Made by a program: the position numbers and the translations under genes. The notes under the pieces are model-generated. The model worked only from the letters and a program-made list of their open reading frames with translations, made no database searches and was not told where the DNA came from. Shown here in pieces: positions 1 through 6,250 of a stretch of DNA of 6,684 nucleotides (positions are counted from its first letter, which is position 1; the number at the start of each line of letters is the position of its first letter). This DNA comes from VBAS01 sp965652775 (GTDB lineage: Bacteria > Bacteroidota > Bacteroidia > Chitinophagales > Chitinophagaceae). Where the stretch lies: positions 1 through 6,684 of the forward strand of contig CBFGXP010000209.1 in NCBI GenBank assembly GCA_965652775.1. The letters run 5' to 3'.

Positions 1-14
1 GGTTAGTTGTGAAA

Positions 15-176
15 CTACTTTCTGCGATAGTGGTATTTATGAGCCGCTAGTGATTGACCAGTAACTATAACACCCAGCACAGCACGAAGCAATCTCGCAA
101 TACTCAGAGAAGGCTTGTAATGATGCTTATAGATCTTCGCCTCCTCGTGCCCATGAACAATTACTCTGTTTTTCAT
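15..176 (-). CDS. Small basic hypothetical protein (53 aa)
   Basis: This is a complete 53-codon frame that starts at ATG (176) and ends at TAG (15-17). An in-frame TAA lies nine codons upstream, so it is not the tail of a longer gene. The product starts MKNRVIVHGHEEAKIYKHHY and is rich in His, Lys and Arg. A hydrophobic, amphipathic stretch at about residues 24-45 (LSIARLLRAVLGVIVTG) is followed by a basic C-terminus (HKYHYRRK). There is no signal peptide, and the hydrophobic stretch is broken by Arg, so a transmembrane helix is unlikely. No Shine-Dalgarno motif is seen, as is normal in Bacteroidota. A promoter-like -33/-7 pair lies 50-80 bp upstream in the divergent intergenic region. I do not recognise a family. 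It could be a real small protein or a chance frame; the upstream promoter match and the absence of other coding in this stretch favour real only modestly. Confidence 0.4.
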   Translation of the reverse strand: MKNRVIVHGHEEAKIYKHHYKPSLSIARLLRAVLGVIVTGQSLAAHKYHYRRK

Positions 177-224
177 TTCCGGATTTTTTTTAATTAACGA
201 TTAGTTTTCAGATAAAGTATGCTA

Positions 225-255
225 TAAAGTTAAAAAATTCTATTATATATTGCAA
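225..255 (-). promoter_or_regulatory. Candidate Bacteroidota-type promoter for the small leftward ORF
   Basis: On the minus strand, TTG (255-253) is followed after exactly 20 bp by TAACTTTA (232-225). This matches the Bacteroidota sigma-ABfr consensus TTG-N19-21-TAnnTTTG at all positions but the last. It would start transcription at about position 220, leaving a leader of roughly 40 nt before the ATG at 176. The region is very AT-rich, so chance matches are likely. No equally good element was found on the plus strand for the divergent gene at 280. Confidence 0.3.
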
Positions 256-279
256 AAGCTATTGTTAAAATTCCATCTT

Positions 280-852
280 ATGAAGCCACTGACTGCCGCC
301 CTTACCGTCATTTTATTTGCTTTTTCTCTTTCAGCACAGGTTATTCCGGTCAAAAACGATTTGCAAACGGATATCGTGAAAGTCATAAGTGATTATCCAA
401 ATGGATTTAGAAATATTTCGGGAGAGCAAATAATGGATAACCCCCAGTCGATCGAATTCGGATGCAGAACTTCGATCAAGGATGCTTTAAAATGTCGGGT
501 GATAAAATATAGTTCCAACGTAAAAGAGGTCTACTCATGGGAAGCCGAAATGTTAAAGACAGATGACTTCGAAGCAGCATCAAAAAAATTTAAAACGATA
601 TATAACTCACTCCAACATCTTGCGGTTAATATCAATGGTGCAAGCGCAATTTTTAAGGGCGAATATGTTAAACCAACAGACGCCCTAAAATTTACAACCA
701 TTGTTTTTAATACAGGGAACAAAACACCTGAATTGAATAAATTGAAGATAGCCTTGCTTCTTGAGAACGAAATGCTCGATTGGGTAATAAAAATTCAGGT
801 GTATGAGAAGGAACGGGAAGACACCGAAAAGGGACCCGAAAAAGATGAATGA
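280..852 (+). CDS. Secreted protein of unknown function (190 aa)
   Basis: I choose the ATG at 280. The frame can be extended upstream to a TTG at 250, but only the ATG places a clean signal peptide at the N-terminus: MKPLTAALTVILFAFSLSAQ, with probable signal-peptidase I cleavage near SLSA/Q at residues 19-20. There is no lipobox cysteine. The mature part, about 170 residues, is mixed alpha/beta in character with no obvious membrane segment. It has just two cysteines, at 62 and 72, which could form a disulfide in the periplasm. The C-terminus is highly charged (EKEREDTEKGPEKDE). I do not recognise a named domain. The gene is codirectional with the outer-membrane barrel gene 110 bp downstream, so the two may be functionally linked, but the gap holds its own regulatory-looking repeats. 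Export to the periplasm or surface is well supported; function is unknown. Confidence 0.8.
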   Translation: MKPLTAALTVILFAFSLSAQVIPVKNDLQTDIVKVISDYPNGFRNISGEQIMDNPQSIEFGCRTSIKDALKCRVIKYSSNVKEVYSWEAEMLKTDDFEAASKKFKTIYNSLQHLAVNINGASAIFKGEYVKPTDALKFTTIVFNTGNKTPELNKLKIALLLENEMLDWVIKIQVYEKEREDTEKGPEKDE

Positions 853-872
853 ACCTGGGCGCAATTACTTTA

Positions 873-909
873 TTAACCTTCATTAACCTAATTTCAACTC
901 TGCTTAACC
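873..909. promoter_or_regulatory. Four helically phased TTAACC-like hexamers, candidate operator
   Basis: TTAACC occurs at 873-878, 883-888 and 904-909, and a degenerate copy (TTCAAC) lies at 893-898. The start-to-start spacings are 10, 10 and 11 bp, so all four lie on the same face of the helix. This is the arrangement expected for cooperative binding of a regulator that recognises direct repeats. The last copy runs into GGTT, forming the 8-bp palindrome AACCGGTT (906-913). The array ends about 50 bp before the barrel gene's ATG, a suitable place for an activator site. The repeats are seen directly; the binding role is inferred. Confidence 0.45.
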
Positions 910-911
910 GG

Positions 912-938
912 TTGTGCGATCCTATAAGAATATTTTCG
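912..938 (+). promoter_or_regulatory. Weak promoter-like element before the barrel gene
   Basis: TATTTTCG (931-938) matches the Bacteroidota -7 element TAnnTTTG with one mismatch. A TTG at 912-914 precedes it by only 16 bp, shorter than the usual 19-21 bp. If used, transcription would begin at about 943-946, giving a short leader of about 20 nt. The poor -33 spacing would fit a promoter that depends on an activator bound at the adjacent hexamer array, but this is speculative. Confidence 0.25.
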
Positions 939-962
939 TAAACGGAAAAAACCAACCGAATT

Positions 963-3779
963 ATGAAGAAAGTTTTACTGATAACTTTATCTGGATTCAT
1001 TTGGATATCAGCCATTGCCCAAAAAAGCGGGAATGTTAAAGGGATAGTTTTTGATACAATTGCAAAGCAACCCGTCGCAGCAGCTACCATCACCGTATTA
1101 CAAAGAAGTGATTCCTCACTGGTAACATTTACAATGACTAATAGCAGGGGTGAATTCTCATTAGCAAATGTCCCTTATGGCGATTATAGATTACTCGTTA
1201 CCCATGTCAACTATCATAACGTAAATAAATTTTTTACTATAAACGATGCAAATAACAACGTTGACTTTCCAAATGTTGAGGTCAGTGACAAGAATAAGGT
1301 ATTGGAAGAAGTGGTAGTGATGGCTGAGGCCCCACCCGTAACATTGATCGGTGACACGGTGCAATACAATGCCGGCTCATTTAAAACAAAACCAAATGCA
1401 GTTGTTGAAGATCTTTTGAAAAAAATGCCGGGAATACAAGTGGAAAAAGATGGGACCGTAAAAGCGCAGGGCCAAACAGTTAACCGTGTTTTAGTAGATG
1501 GCAAGGAATTTTTTGGAAACGATCCAAAGATTGCCACTAAAAATTTACCGGCAGATGCGGTTGATAAGGTTCAGGTGTACGACAAGCAAAGTGATATGGC
1601 GCAATTAACCGGTTTTGATGATGGGCAAAGCGAAAAAACAATTAACCTGAAATTAAAGAAGGATAAGAAAAAAGGAGTGTTTGGAAAAGTAAATGCTGGC
1701 GGCGGCACCGATGGTCGTTACCAGGGAAGGTTCAATGTGAATTCTTTCAAAGGAGCGAGACAAATGTCTGTGATCGGGATGGGTAACAATACAAATGCAG
1801 AAGGATTTTCTTTTATGGACATTCTCAGTTTTTCGGGCGGTAAGAACCAGCTGGGCGGCGGCGGTGGTGGCGGCTTAAATATTAATATTTCCTCAAACGA
1901 CCCGATGGCAGGAGCGATGGGCGGAGGTAATAACAATGCGATCAATACTTCATGGGCGGGCGGCGCTAACTACAACAACATTATCGGTAACAAAATGGAA
2001 ATACAGAGTAATTATTTTTTCAGCCGTTATAATCCCGTTACGGATCAGAAGTTAAGTCGCCAATATATTCTGCCAGACTCAACTTATTTCTATAATCAAA
2101 ATTCAAGAACAAACAATCTCAGCTACTCCCATCGGTTCAATCTTACCTATGATTACCTGATTGACTCAATGCATTCGCTGAAGTTTACCCCGACCCTTAG
2201 CTTGCAAAATGCCAAAAATCAATCACTAAGTAAATACGAAACTTTATCAGAACAGCTAATAAGAAGTAATAACGGGTTTAGCAATAATTATGCTGCAAGT
2301 GATGGATATAATTTCAACGGGACATTATTATTTAGAAAGAAATTCAATCGGAGGGGCAGAACCTTATCAGTAAGCCTTGGGAGCACCTTGAATAATAGTG
2401 AAGGGAATGGGCAACTGGGTTCCGTCAATGAGTTTTACAACAGATCTGGTCTTTCAGTGAAAACAGATTCAATTAATCAGCAAAGTTTTTCCGAAAGCGA
2501 AGTAAGGGGTTATACAACAAGAGCGGTTTATACTGAGCCATTATTCAAAAGATCATTAGTTGAGCTAAGCGTTTCAAAAAATGAAAGCCGTTCAGTTTCT
2601 GATAAGGTTACCTATGATTTTAATCAGAGTTCCGGTAAACATGATATGATAAATCCATTACTGACAAATAATTATGAAAATATTTATGGAACTACTACCG
2701 CAGGTATTCGTGTTCGCACACAAAAGAAAAAATATAACTATTCATTCGGTTTGACCTGGCAGAATGCTGACCTTAAAGGCACGATAAAAAGTGGTATAAA
2801 AGATTCGGTTATCACAAAATCTTTTTATAACCTGTTGCCGAATGCAAGGTTCCAATATAATTTTACAAGATTCAAAAACTTACAGCTTGACTACAGGGCT
2901 TCAACCAATCAGCCGTCTGTATCGCAATTGCAGCCGATACCCGACATTAGTAATCCATTGAATATTAGAATGGGAAATCCTAATTTGAAACAGGAATTCA
3001 CACATCGCATTAACGCAAGTTATACAGGGATAAATCCATTTCGGAATAAAAGTTTTTTCTGGTTCAGCAGTTATTCATTTACCAATAATCGTATAGTGAA
3101 TTATGATATAATCGATTCATTTGGCAGGAAAATAACGACACCGGTAAATGTTGATGGTGTTTACAATTTAAATAATGATCTGACTGTCGGCCTGCCATTA
3201 CGCTTTATCAAGAGCTCGTTGAATTTTAATACAGGTTTTGGCTATAGCAAATCCATACAGTTTATCAATACAGTTCGTAATAATATTTACAATGTCAGCA
3301 TTGATCCCGGTATTGAAATTTCAAAAAGCTTCAAAGACAAATTGGACCTGACGTTGAGTGGTGGATTTACATATAACAAAGCAAAATACTCGTTACAGTC
3401 ATCCCTTAACAATAATTATCTTACACAAGACTATGGCATCGATGTTGGATGGCAATTGCCCGGAAATTTTTATCTCTCCACGGATTTTCGTTATACGATC
3501 AACAGCCAGCGTTCGGCAGGCTTTAATGCAAAAGTTCCTTTGTGGAATGCGGCATTCAGCAAATTATTCTTAAAGTATAATCGCGGAGAAATAAAAATAA
3601 GTGTATATGATCTGCTGAATGAGAATCAGGCAATAGTGCGCAATACAAATTCAAACTATATTGAAGACCAGAATAACCGTGTACTGAAACGTTTCTTTTT
3701 ACTGAGCTTCACTTATAGTCTGAATAAAATGAGTGCTAATGCCGGAGGCGGAAAAGAGAATATAATTATCAGAAGATAG
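963..3779 (+). CDS. Outer-membrane beta-barrel protein, TonB-receptor-like, with carboxypeptidase-regulatory-like domain
   Basis: The 938-residue protein starts with a signal peptide (MKKVLLITLSGFIWISAIAQ, cleavage near residue 20). Residues about 23-108 form a carboxypeptidase-regulatory-like beta-sandwich (VKGIVFDTIAKQPVAAATI ... GEFSLANVPYGDYRLLV). A TonB-box-like EEVVV lies at 115-119. Residues about 125-235 form a plug-like domain with the family-typical VNRVLVDGKEFFGNDP (173-188). The rest alternates short polar and aromatic stretches, as expected for a large barrel, and ends in the strand RFFLLSFTYSL plus a 15-17-residue tail containing GGG. This matches the Bacteroidota 'outer membrane beta-barrel family' (OMP_b-brl type), relatives of TonB-dependent receptors. 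Those are thought to move or bind substrates at the outer membrane; the substrate here cannot be predicted. There is no SusD-like gene beside it, so a SusCD glycan system is not supported. The frame is intact. A Gly-rich segment (about 291-335) sits between plug and barrel. Confidence 0.9.
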   Translation: MKKVLLITLSGFIWISAIAQKSGNVKGIVFDTIAKQPVAAATITVLQRSDSSLVTFTMTNSRGEFSLANVPYGDYRLLVTHVNYHNVNKFFTINDANNNVDFPNVEVSDKNKVLEEVVVMAEAPPVTLIGDTVQYNAGSFKTKPNAVVEDLLKKMPGIQVEKDGTVKAQGQTVNRVLVDGKEFFGNDPKIATKNLPADAVDKVQVYDKQSDMAQLTGFDDGQSEKTINLKLKKDKKKGVFGKVNAGGGTDGRYQGRFNVNSFKGARQMSVIGMGNNTNAEGFSFMDILSFSGGKNQLGGGGGGGLNINISSNDPMAGAMGGGNNNAINTSWAGGANYNNIIGNKMEIQSNYFFSRYNPVTDQKLSRQYILPDSTYFYNQNSRTNNLSYSHRFNLTYDYLIDSMHSLKFTPTLSLQNAKNQSLSKYETLSEQLIRSNNGFSNNYAASDGYNFNGTLLFRKKFNRRGRTLSVSLGSTLNNSEGNGQLGSVNEFYNRSGLSVKTDSINQQSFSESEVRGYTTRAVYTEPLFKRSLVELSVSKNESRSVSDKVTYDFNQSSGKHDMINPLLTNNYENIYGTTTAGIRVRTQKKKYNYSFGLTWQNADLKGTIKSGIKDSVITKSFYNLLPNARFQYNFTRFKNLQLDYRASTNQPSVSQLQPIPDISNPLNIRMGNPNLKQEFTHRINASYTGINPFRNKSFFWFSSYSFTNNRIVNYDIIDSFGRKITTPVNVDGVYNLNNDLTVGLPLRFIKSSLNFNTGFGYSKSIQFINTVRNNIYNVSIDPGIEISKSFKDKLDLTLSGGFTYNKAKYSLQSSLNNNYLTQDYGIDVGWQLPGNFYLSTDFRYTINSQRSAGFNAKVPLWNAAFSKLFLKYNRGEIKISVYDLLNENQAIVRNTNSNYIEDQNNRVLKRFFLLSFTYSLNKMSANAGGGKENIIIRR
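1854..1874 (+). repeat. GGC/GGT triplet tract encoding seven glycines
   Basis: Seven consecutive Gly codons (five GGC, two GGT) encode residues 298-304 of the barrel protein. They lie in a wider Gly/Asn-rich segment that continues to about residue 335 (GAMGGGNNN, WAGGANYNN). The tract is in frame, so it reads as a flexible linker or loop near the plug-barrel boundary. Short triplet tracts like this can vary in copy number by slippage without breaking the frame. Confidence 0.6.
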
Positions 3780-3784
3780 AAGAC

Positions 3785-4825
3785 TTAATCCAGGACCTCA
3801 TAGATCATTACCGGGTTTGATTTATTTTTCAAACTTACCTCGCCAACCTTGCTGCAGTTAAATGATTCTTTTACTTTTTGGTAAGAAGATTCATTTATAA
3901 GGATTTGTCCTTCTTTTGCCACTGTCTGTAATCGCTGGGCAGTGTTAACGACATCACCTATCACTGTATAATCAAGCCGTTTCAGATTTGCCGAACCAAT
4001 ATTGCCGGAGATCATTTCCCCGCTATTAATACCAATCGCAACATTTGGTTTGAAAAAAATATTACCAGACTCATTTGGCAGCTCATTTATTTTTTTTCTT
4101 ACAGAAAGACATGCATCGATGGCCCGGTCGAGGTGAAATTCTCCCCTGAATACCGACATTACTGCGTCTCCCATAAACTTGTCTATATAGCCTCCCTGTG
4201 CAATTATTTCTTTGGCCATAACGTCGAAATAATTATTCAACAATCTAACTACGGTATCAGGTGGTTCATTTTCGCTGATAGTGGTAAAACTGCAAATATC
4301 GATAAAGACGACGGTAGCCTCAATTGTTTCATTTGCCGTTAAAGAATTTTCAAACTCCCGGCTGCCCATGAAATTTAAAACAGTCTCATCAACATACATT
4401 TTAAGTATATTGTTTTCTTTGATGGCCTTCATGGTTTCTCTTAGCTGGGTTACATGTTTGATGGTCTTTTCCATTGTCAGCTCCAGGTCCTCAAAATTGA
4501 CTGGTTTGGTAACGAAATCAAAAGCACCGCGATTCATGGCAGTACGAATATTTTCCATGTCACCATAAGCCGAAACAATAACAGCTTTTAATAAAGTATT
4601 TTGTTCATTGATCTTAGAAAGAAGTGTGAGCCCATCCATTTCGGGCATATTGATATCGCTAAGAACAATATCTACATCGTCATTTAGTTCCAATTGTTCC
4701 AATGCATGCTTGCCATTTGCAGCAAACACAAATACGTATTTATGTTCACGGATCTTCTGCCTGAACTTCTGCTTGATCAGTACTTCGAGATCCGTTTCAT
4801 CATCTACCACTAATATTTTTGCCAT
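3785..4825 (-). CDS. Response regulator with class III adenylate cyclase output domain
   Basis: The 346-residue protein has an N-terminal receiver (1-120) with acidic pocket D8/D9, phospho-acceptor D57 (in LSDINMPEMDG), S85 and K107 (TKP). A helical linker (about 121-160) leads to a class III nucleotide cyclase domain (about 168-346). The catalytic set is complete: metal-binding D176 (FIDICSFT) and D220 (KFMGD), purine-selecting K216, T287 in DYTVIGD, and the transition-state residues N294 and R298 (NTAQR). The Lys/Thr pair points to ATP as substrate and to subclass IIIb, where Thr replaces the Asp of mammalian transmembrane cyclases; that subclass includes bicarbonate-stimulated enzymes. Predicted role: soluble, homodimeric cAMP synthesis controlled by receiver phosphorylation. 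No membrane segment is seen. The start ATG overlaps the preceding receiver gene's TAA by 1 nt (TAATG), implying coupled translation. Guanylate cyclase activity is less likely but not excluded. Confidence 0.92.
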   Translation of the reverse strand: MAKILVVDDETDLEVLIKQKFRQKIREHKYVFVFAANGKHALEQLELNDDVDIVLSDINMPEMDGLTLLSKINEQNTLLKAVIVSAYGDMENIRTAMNRGAFDFVTKPVNFEDLELTMEKTIKHVTQLRETMKAIKENNILKMYVDETVLNFMGSREFENSLTANETIEATVVFIDICSFTTISENEPPDTVVRLLNNYFDVMAKEIIAQGGYIDKFMGDAVMSVFRGEFHLDRAIDACLSVRKKINELPNESGNIFFKPNVAIGINSGEMISGNIGSANLKRLDYTVIGDVVNTAQRLQTVAKEGQILINESSYQKVKESFNCSKVGEVSLKNKSNPVMIYEVLD

Positions 4826-5196
4826 TAGGGTATTGCTTTTAATTTTTCTTTTAGCAAACTAAACTCAAGCGGCTTGGTCAGAAAATCATCTGCGCCCAAT
4901 TTCATCGCCGTATTATAATTCTCTGCATCGCCATAGGCAGTGATCATCATTACTAAGGGCGGTGGCTCCTTGTGTTTTTCTTTGATATGCCTGAGCAATT
5001 CCAGGCCACTCATGCCGGGCATATTAATGTCGGAAAGTATCAATACAGCTTCATGAAGCTGGTTAAGGTACTTTAATGCATCTTCGCCGGAGTAGGCAAA
5101 TGCAAATTCCATTTCCTTGTTCCTGATCTCTTTTCTGAATCGCTGTTCGAAAAGAACCTGGACATCTTTTTCGTCGTCGACAACTAAAATTTTCAT
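4825..5196 (-). CDS. Single-domain CheY-like response regulator
   Basis: The 123-residue protein is a receiver domain and nothing else. It has acidic residues D7/D8, phospho-acceptor D56 (ILSDINMPGMSG), switch residue T86 (MITAYGD) and K108 (TKP), so it should be phosphorylatable. There is no DNA-binding or enzymatic output. It resembles the receiver of the downstream cyclase: by eye about half of the first 70 aligned positions are identical, including KILVVDDE, SDINMP, AYGD and TKP, which suggests local duplication. It starts 16 nt after the kinase stop and overlaps the cyclase start by 1 nt. Possible jobs are a phosphate sink, a shuttle in a relay, or a diffusible regulator of another protein. 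The sequence does not choose among these. Its cognate kinase is almost certainly the one directly upstream. Confidence 0.92.
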   Translation of the reverse strand: MKILVVDDEKDVQVLFEQRFRKEIRNKEMEFAFAYSGEDALKYLNQLHEAVLILSDINMPGMSGLELLRHIKEKHKEPPPLVMMITAYGDAENYNTAMKLGADDFLTKPLEFSLLKEKLKAIP

Positions 5197-5212
5197 TTGA
5201 TGAATATATGAT

Positions 5213-6250
5213 TTATACTGGTAAAATAATGATGAATTCAGTGTATTCTGCCTCCATTGTTTCCACTTTTAATTCCCCGCCATGCCCCTTTGTTACAATA
5301 TCATAACTCAAAGACAACCCGAGACCGGTTCCCTGTCCGGTCGGCTTCGTAGTAAAGAAGGGCTGAAAGATTTTATCCAGCGCTTTTTGAGGAATACCTG
5401 TGCCATTGTCTTTTACTTTGATCTCAATTTTCTTATCCACTTTTTTTGTACTTACGGTTACAGTTGGCTCATATCCCTCGGGATAAAGTTTTTTCTTTTC
5501 AGTGACGGCATAGAAAGCATTCGTGATCAAATTCAAAATTACACGTCCAATGTCCTGGGAAATTATTTTTATTAACCCTATGCTTTCATCAAAATCCGTT
5601 TTTATTGCTGCATTAAAAACCTTGTCCTTTGCCCGCATGCCGTGGTAAGCAAGTCTTAAATACTCATCGGCTAAGGCATTGATGTCTGTAGGTTCCTTTT
5701 TATTGTTGCTGGTTCTGGAATGCTGCAACATACTCTTCACAATTCCGTCGGCCCGTTTACCGTGATGATTGATCTTTTCTAAACTCATCTTTATCTCCTC
5801 TGCTATTGCTTTTGCATCTTCCGGATTACCTTTTTCCAGTTGTTCCTTCATTTCATCGATCAGTTCACTGCTTACCTCGGAAAAATTATTCACGAAATTC
5901 AAAGGATTTTGTATTTCATGTGCAATGCCCGCTGTAAGTTCACCCAGCGAAGCCATTTTTTCGGATTGGATCAATTGGGCCTGGGTAGCCTTTAATTCAT
6001 CCAATGTTTGGGTGAGCGTTTTATTTGCCTCTTCAATTACTGACGACTTTTTTTGAAGGTCTTCAATGCTTTCCTCCAGCATTACTGATAAGGTGTGGCG
6101 GTCTTTTTCAATCCGTCCAAGTTTGAATTGAAGCAAGCTTTCATTTTTATCCGCTTCTTTAATTGATTTGAGAATGGATTCTTTTTCCGCCTCCGTTAGA
6201 CCCGGAGAGCTTTTTATCTGTTCTGATATAGATTGTAAATAAGAATTCAT
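5213..6250 (-). CDS. Soluble sensor histidine kinase lacking its own sensory domain
   Basis: I start this gene at the ATG at 6250, which overlaps the FIST gene's TGA in an ATGA quartet. An ATG at 6277 in the same frame would add nine residues and lengthen the overlap to 31 nt. From 6250 the protein has 345 residues. Residues 1-40 are helical and charged; about 45-100 form a predicted coiled coil. The dimerisation/phosphoacceptor helix carries H111 in AGIAHEIQNPLNFVNNF. The ATPase domain follows with N box N240/N244 (NLITNAFYAV), G1 box DNGTGIP (281-287), F box FQPFFTTKP (295-303) and G2 box GQGTGLGLS (305-313). No transmembrane segment, PAS, GAF or HAMP domain is visible, so the kinase is cytosolic and probably receives its signal from another protein. 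The FIST protein encoded just upstream is the obvious candidate. It should autophosphorylate H111 and pass phosphate to the two downstream receivers. Confidence 0.93.
   Translation of the reverse strand: MNSYLQSISEQIKSSPGLTEAEKESILKSIKEADKNESLLQFKLGRIEKDRHTLSVMLEESIEDLQKKSSVIEEANKTLTQTLDELKATQAQLIQSEKMASLGELTAGIAHEIQNPLNFVNNFSEVSSELIDEMKEQLEKGNPEDAKAIAEEIKMSLEKINHHGKRADGIVKSMLQHSRTSNNKKEPTDINALADEYLRLAYHGMRAKDKVFNAAIKTDFDESIGLIKIISQDIGRVILNLITNAFYAVTEKKKLYPEGYEPTVTVSTKKVDKKIEIKVKDNGTGIPQKALDKIFQPFFTTKPTGQGTGLGLSLSYDIVTKGHGGELKVETMEAEYTEFIIILPV

Noticed and set aside
250..279. TTG start at 250 for the secreted protein gene
   Set aside because: It would put ten extra residues (MQKLLLKFHL) before a normal signal peptide; the ATG at 280 is a better start.
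707..1093. 128-codon minus-strand frame overlapping the end of the secreted protein gene and the start of the barrel gene
   Set aside because: It spans the regulatory gap and the N-termini of two well-supported genes, and its translation has no recognisable domain; it is a shadow frame.
1605..1614. TTAACCGGTT, the same ten bases as the last operator hexamer plus its palindrome (904-913), inside the barrel gene
   Set aside because: It lies within conserved coding sequence (codons around LTGFDD) with no phased companions, so it is best taken as coincidence.
1718..1945. Minus-strand 75-codon frame with a Pro-rich run
   Set aside because: The prolines are the complement of the glycine codons in the barrel gene.
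963..3779. SusC-like glycan importer
   Set aside because: The plug-region motifs match the beta-barrel family that lacks a SusD partner, and no SusD gene is adjacent in the window.
4281..4862. Plus-strand frames of 84-95 codons opposite the receiver and cyclase genes
   Set aside because: They are Ser/Phe-rich antisense shadows of genes with complete catalytic motifs on the minus strand.
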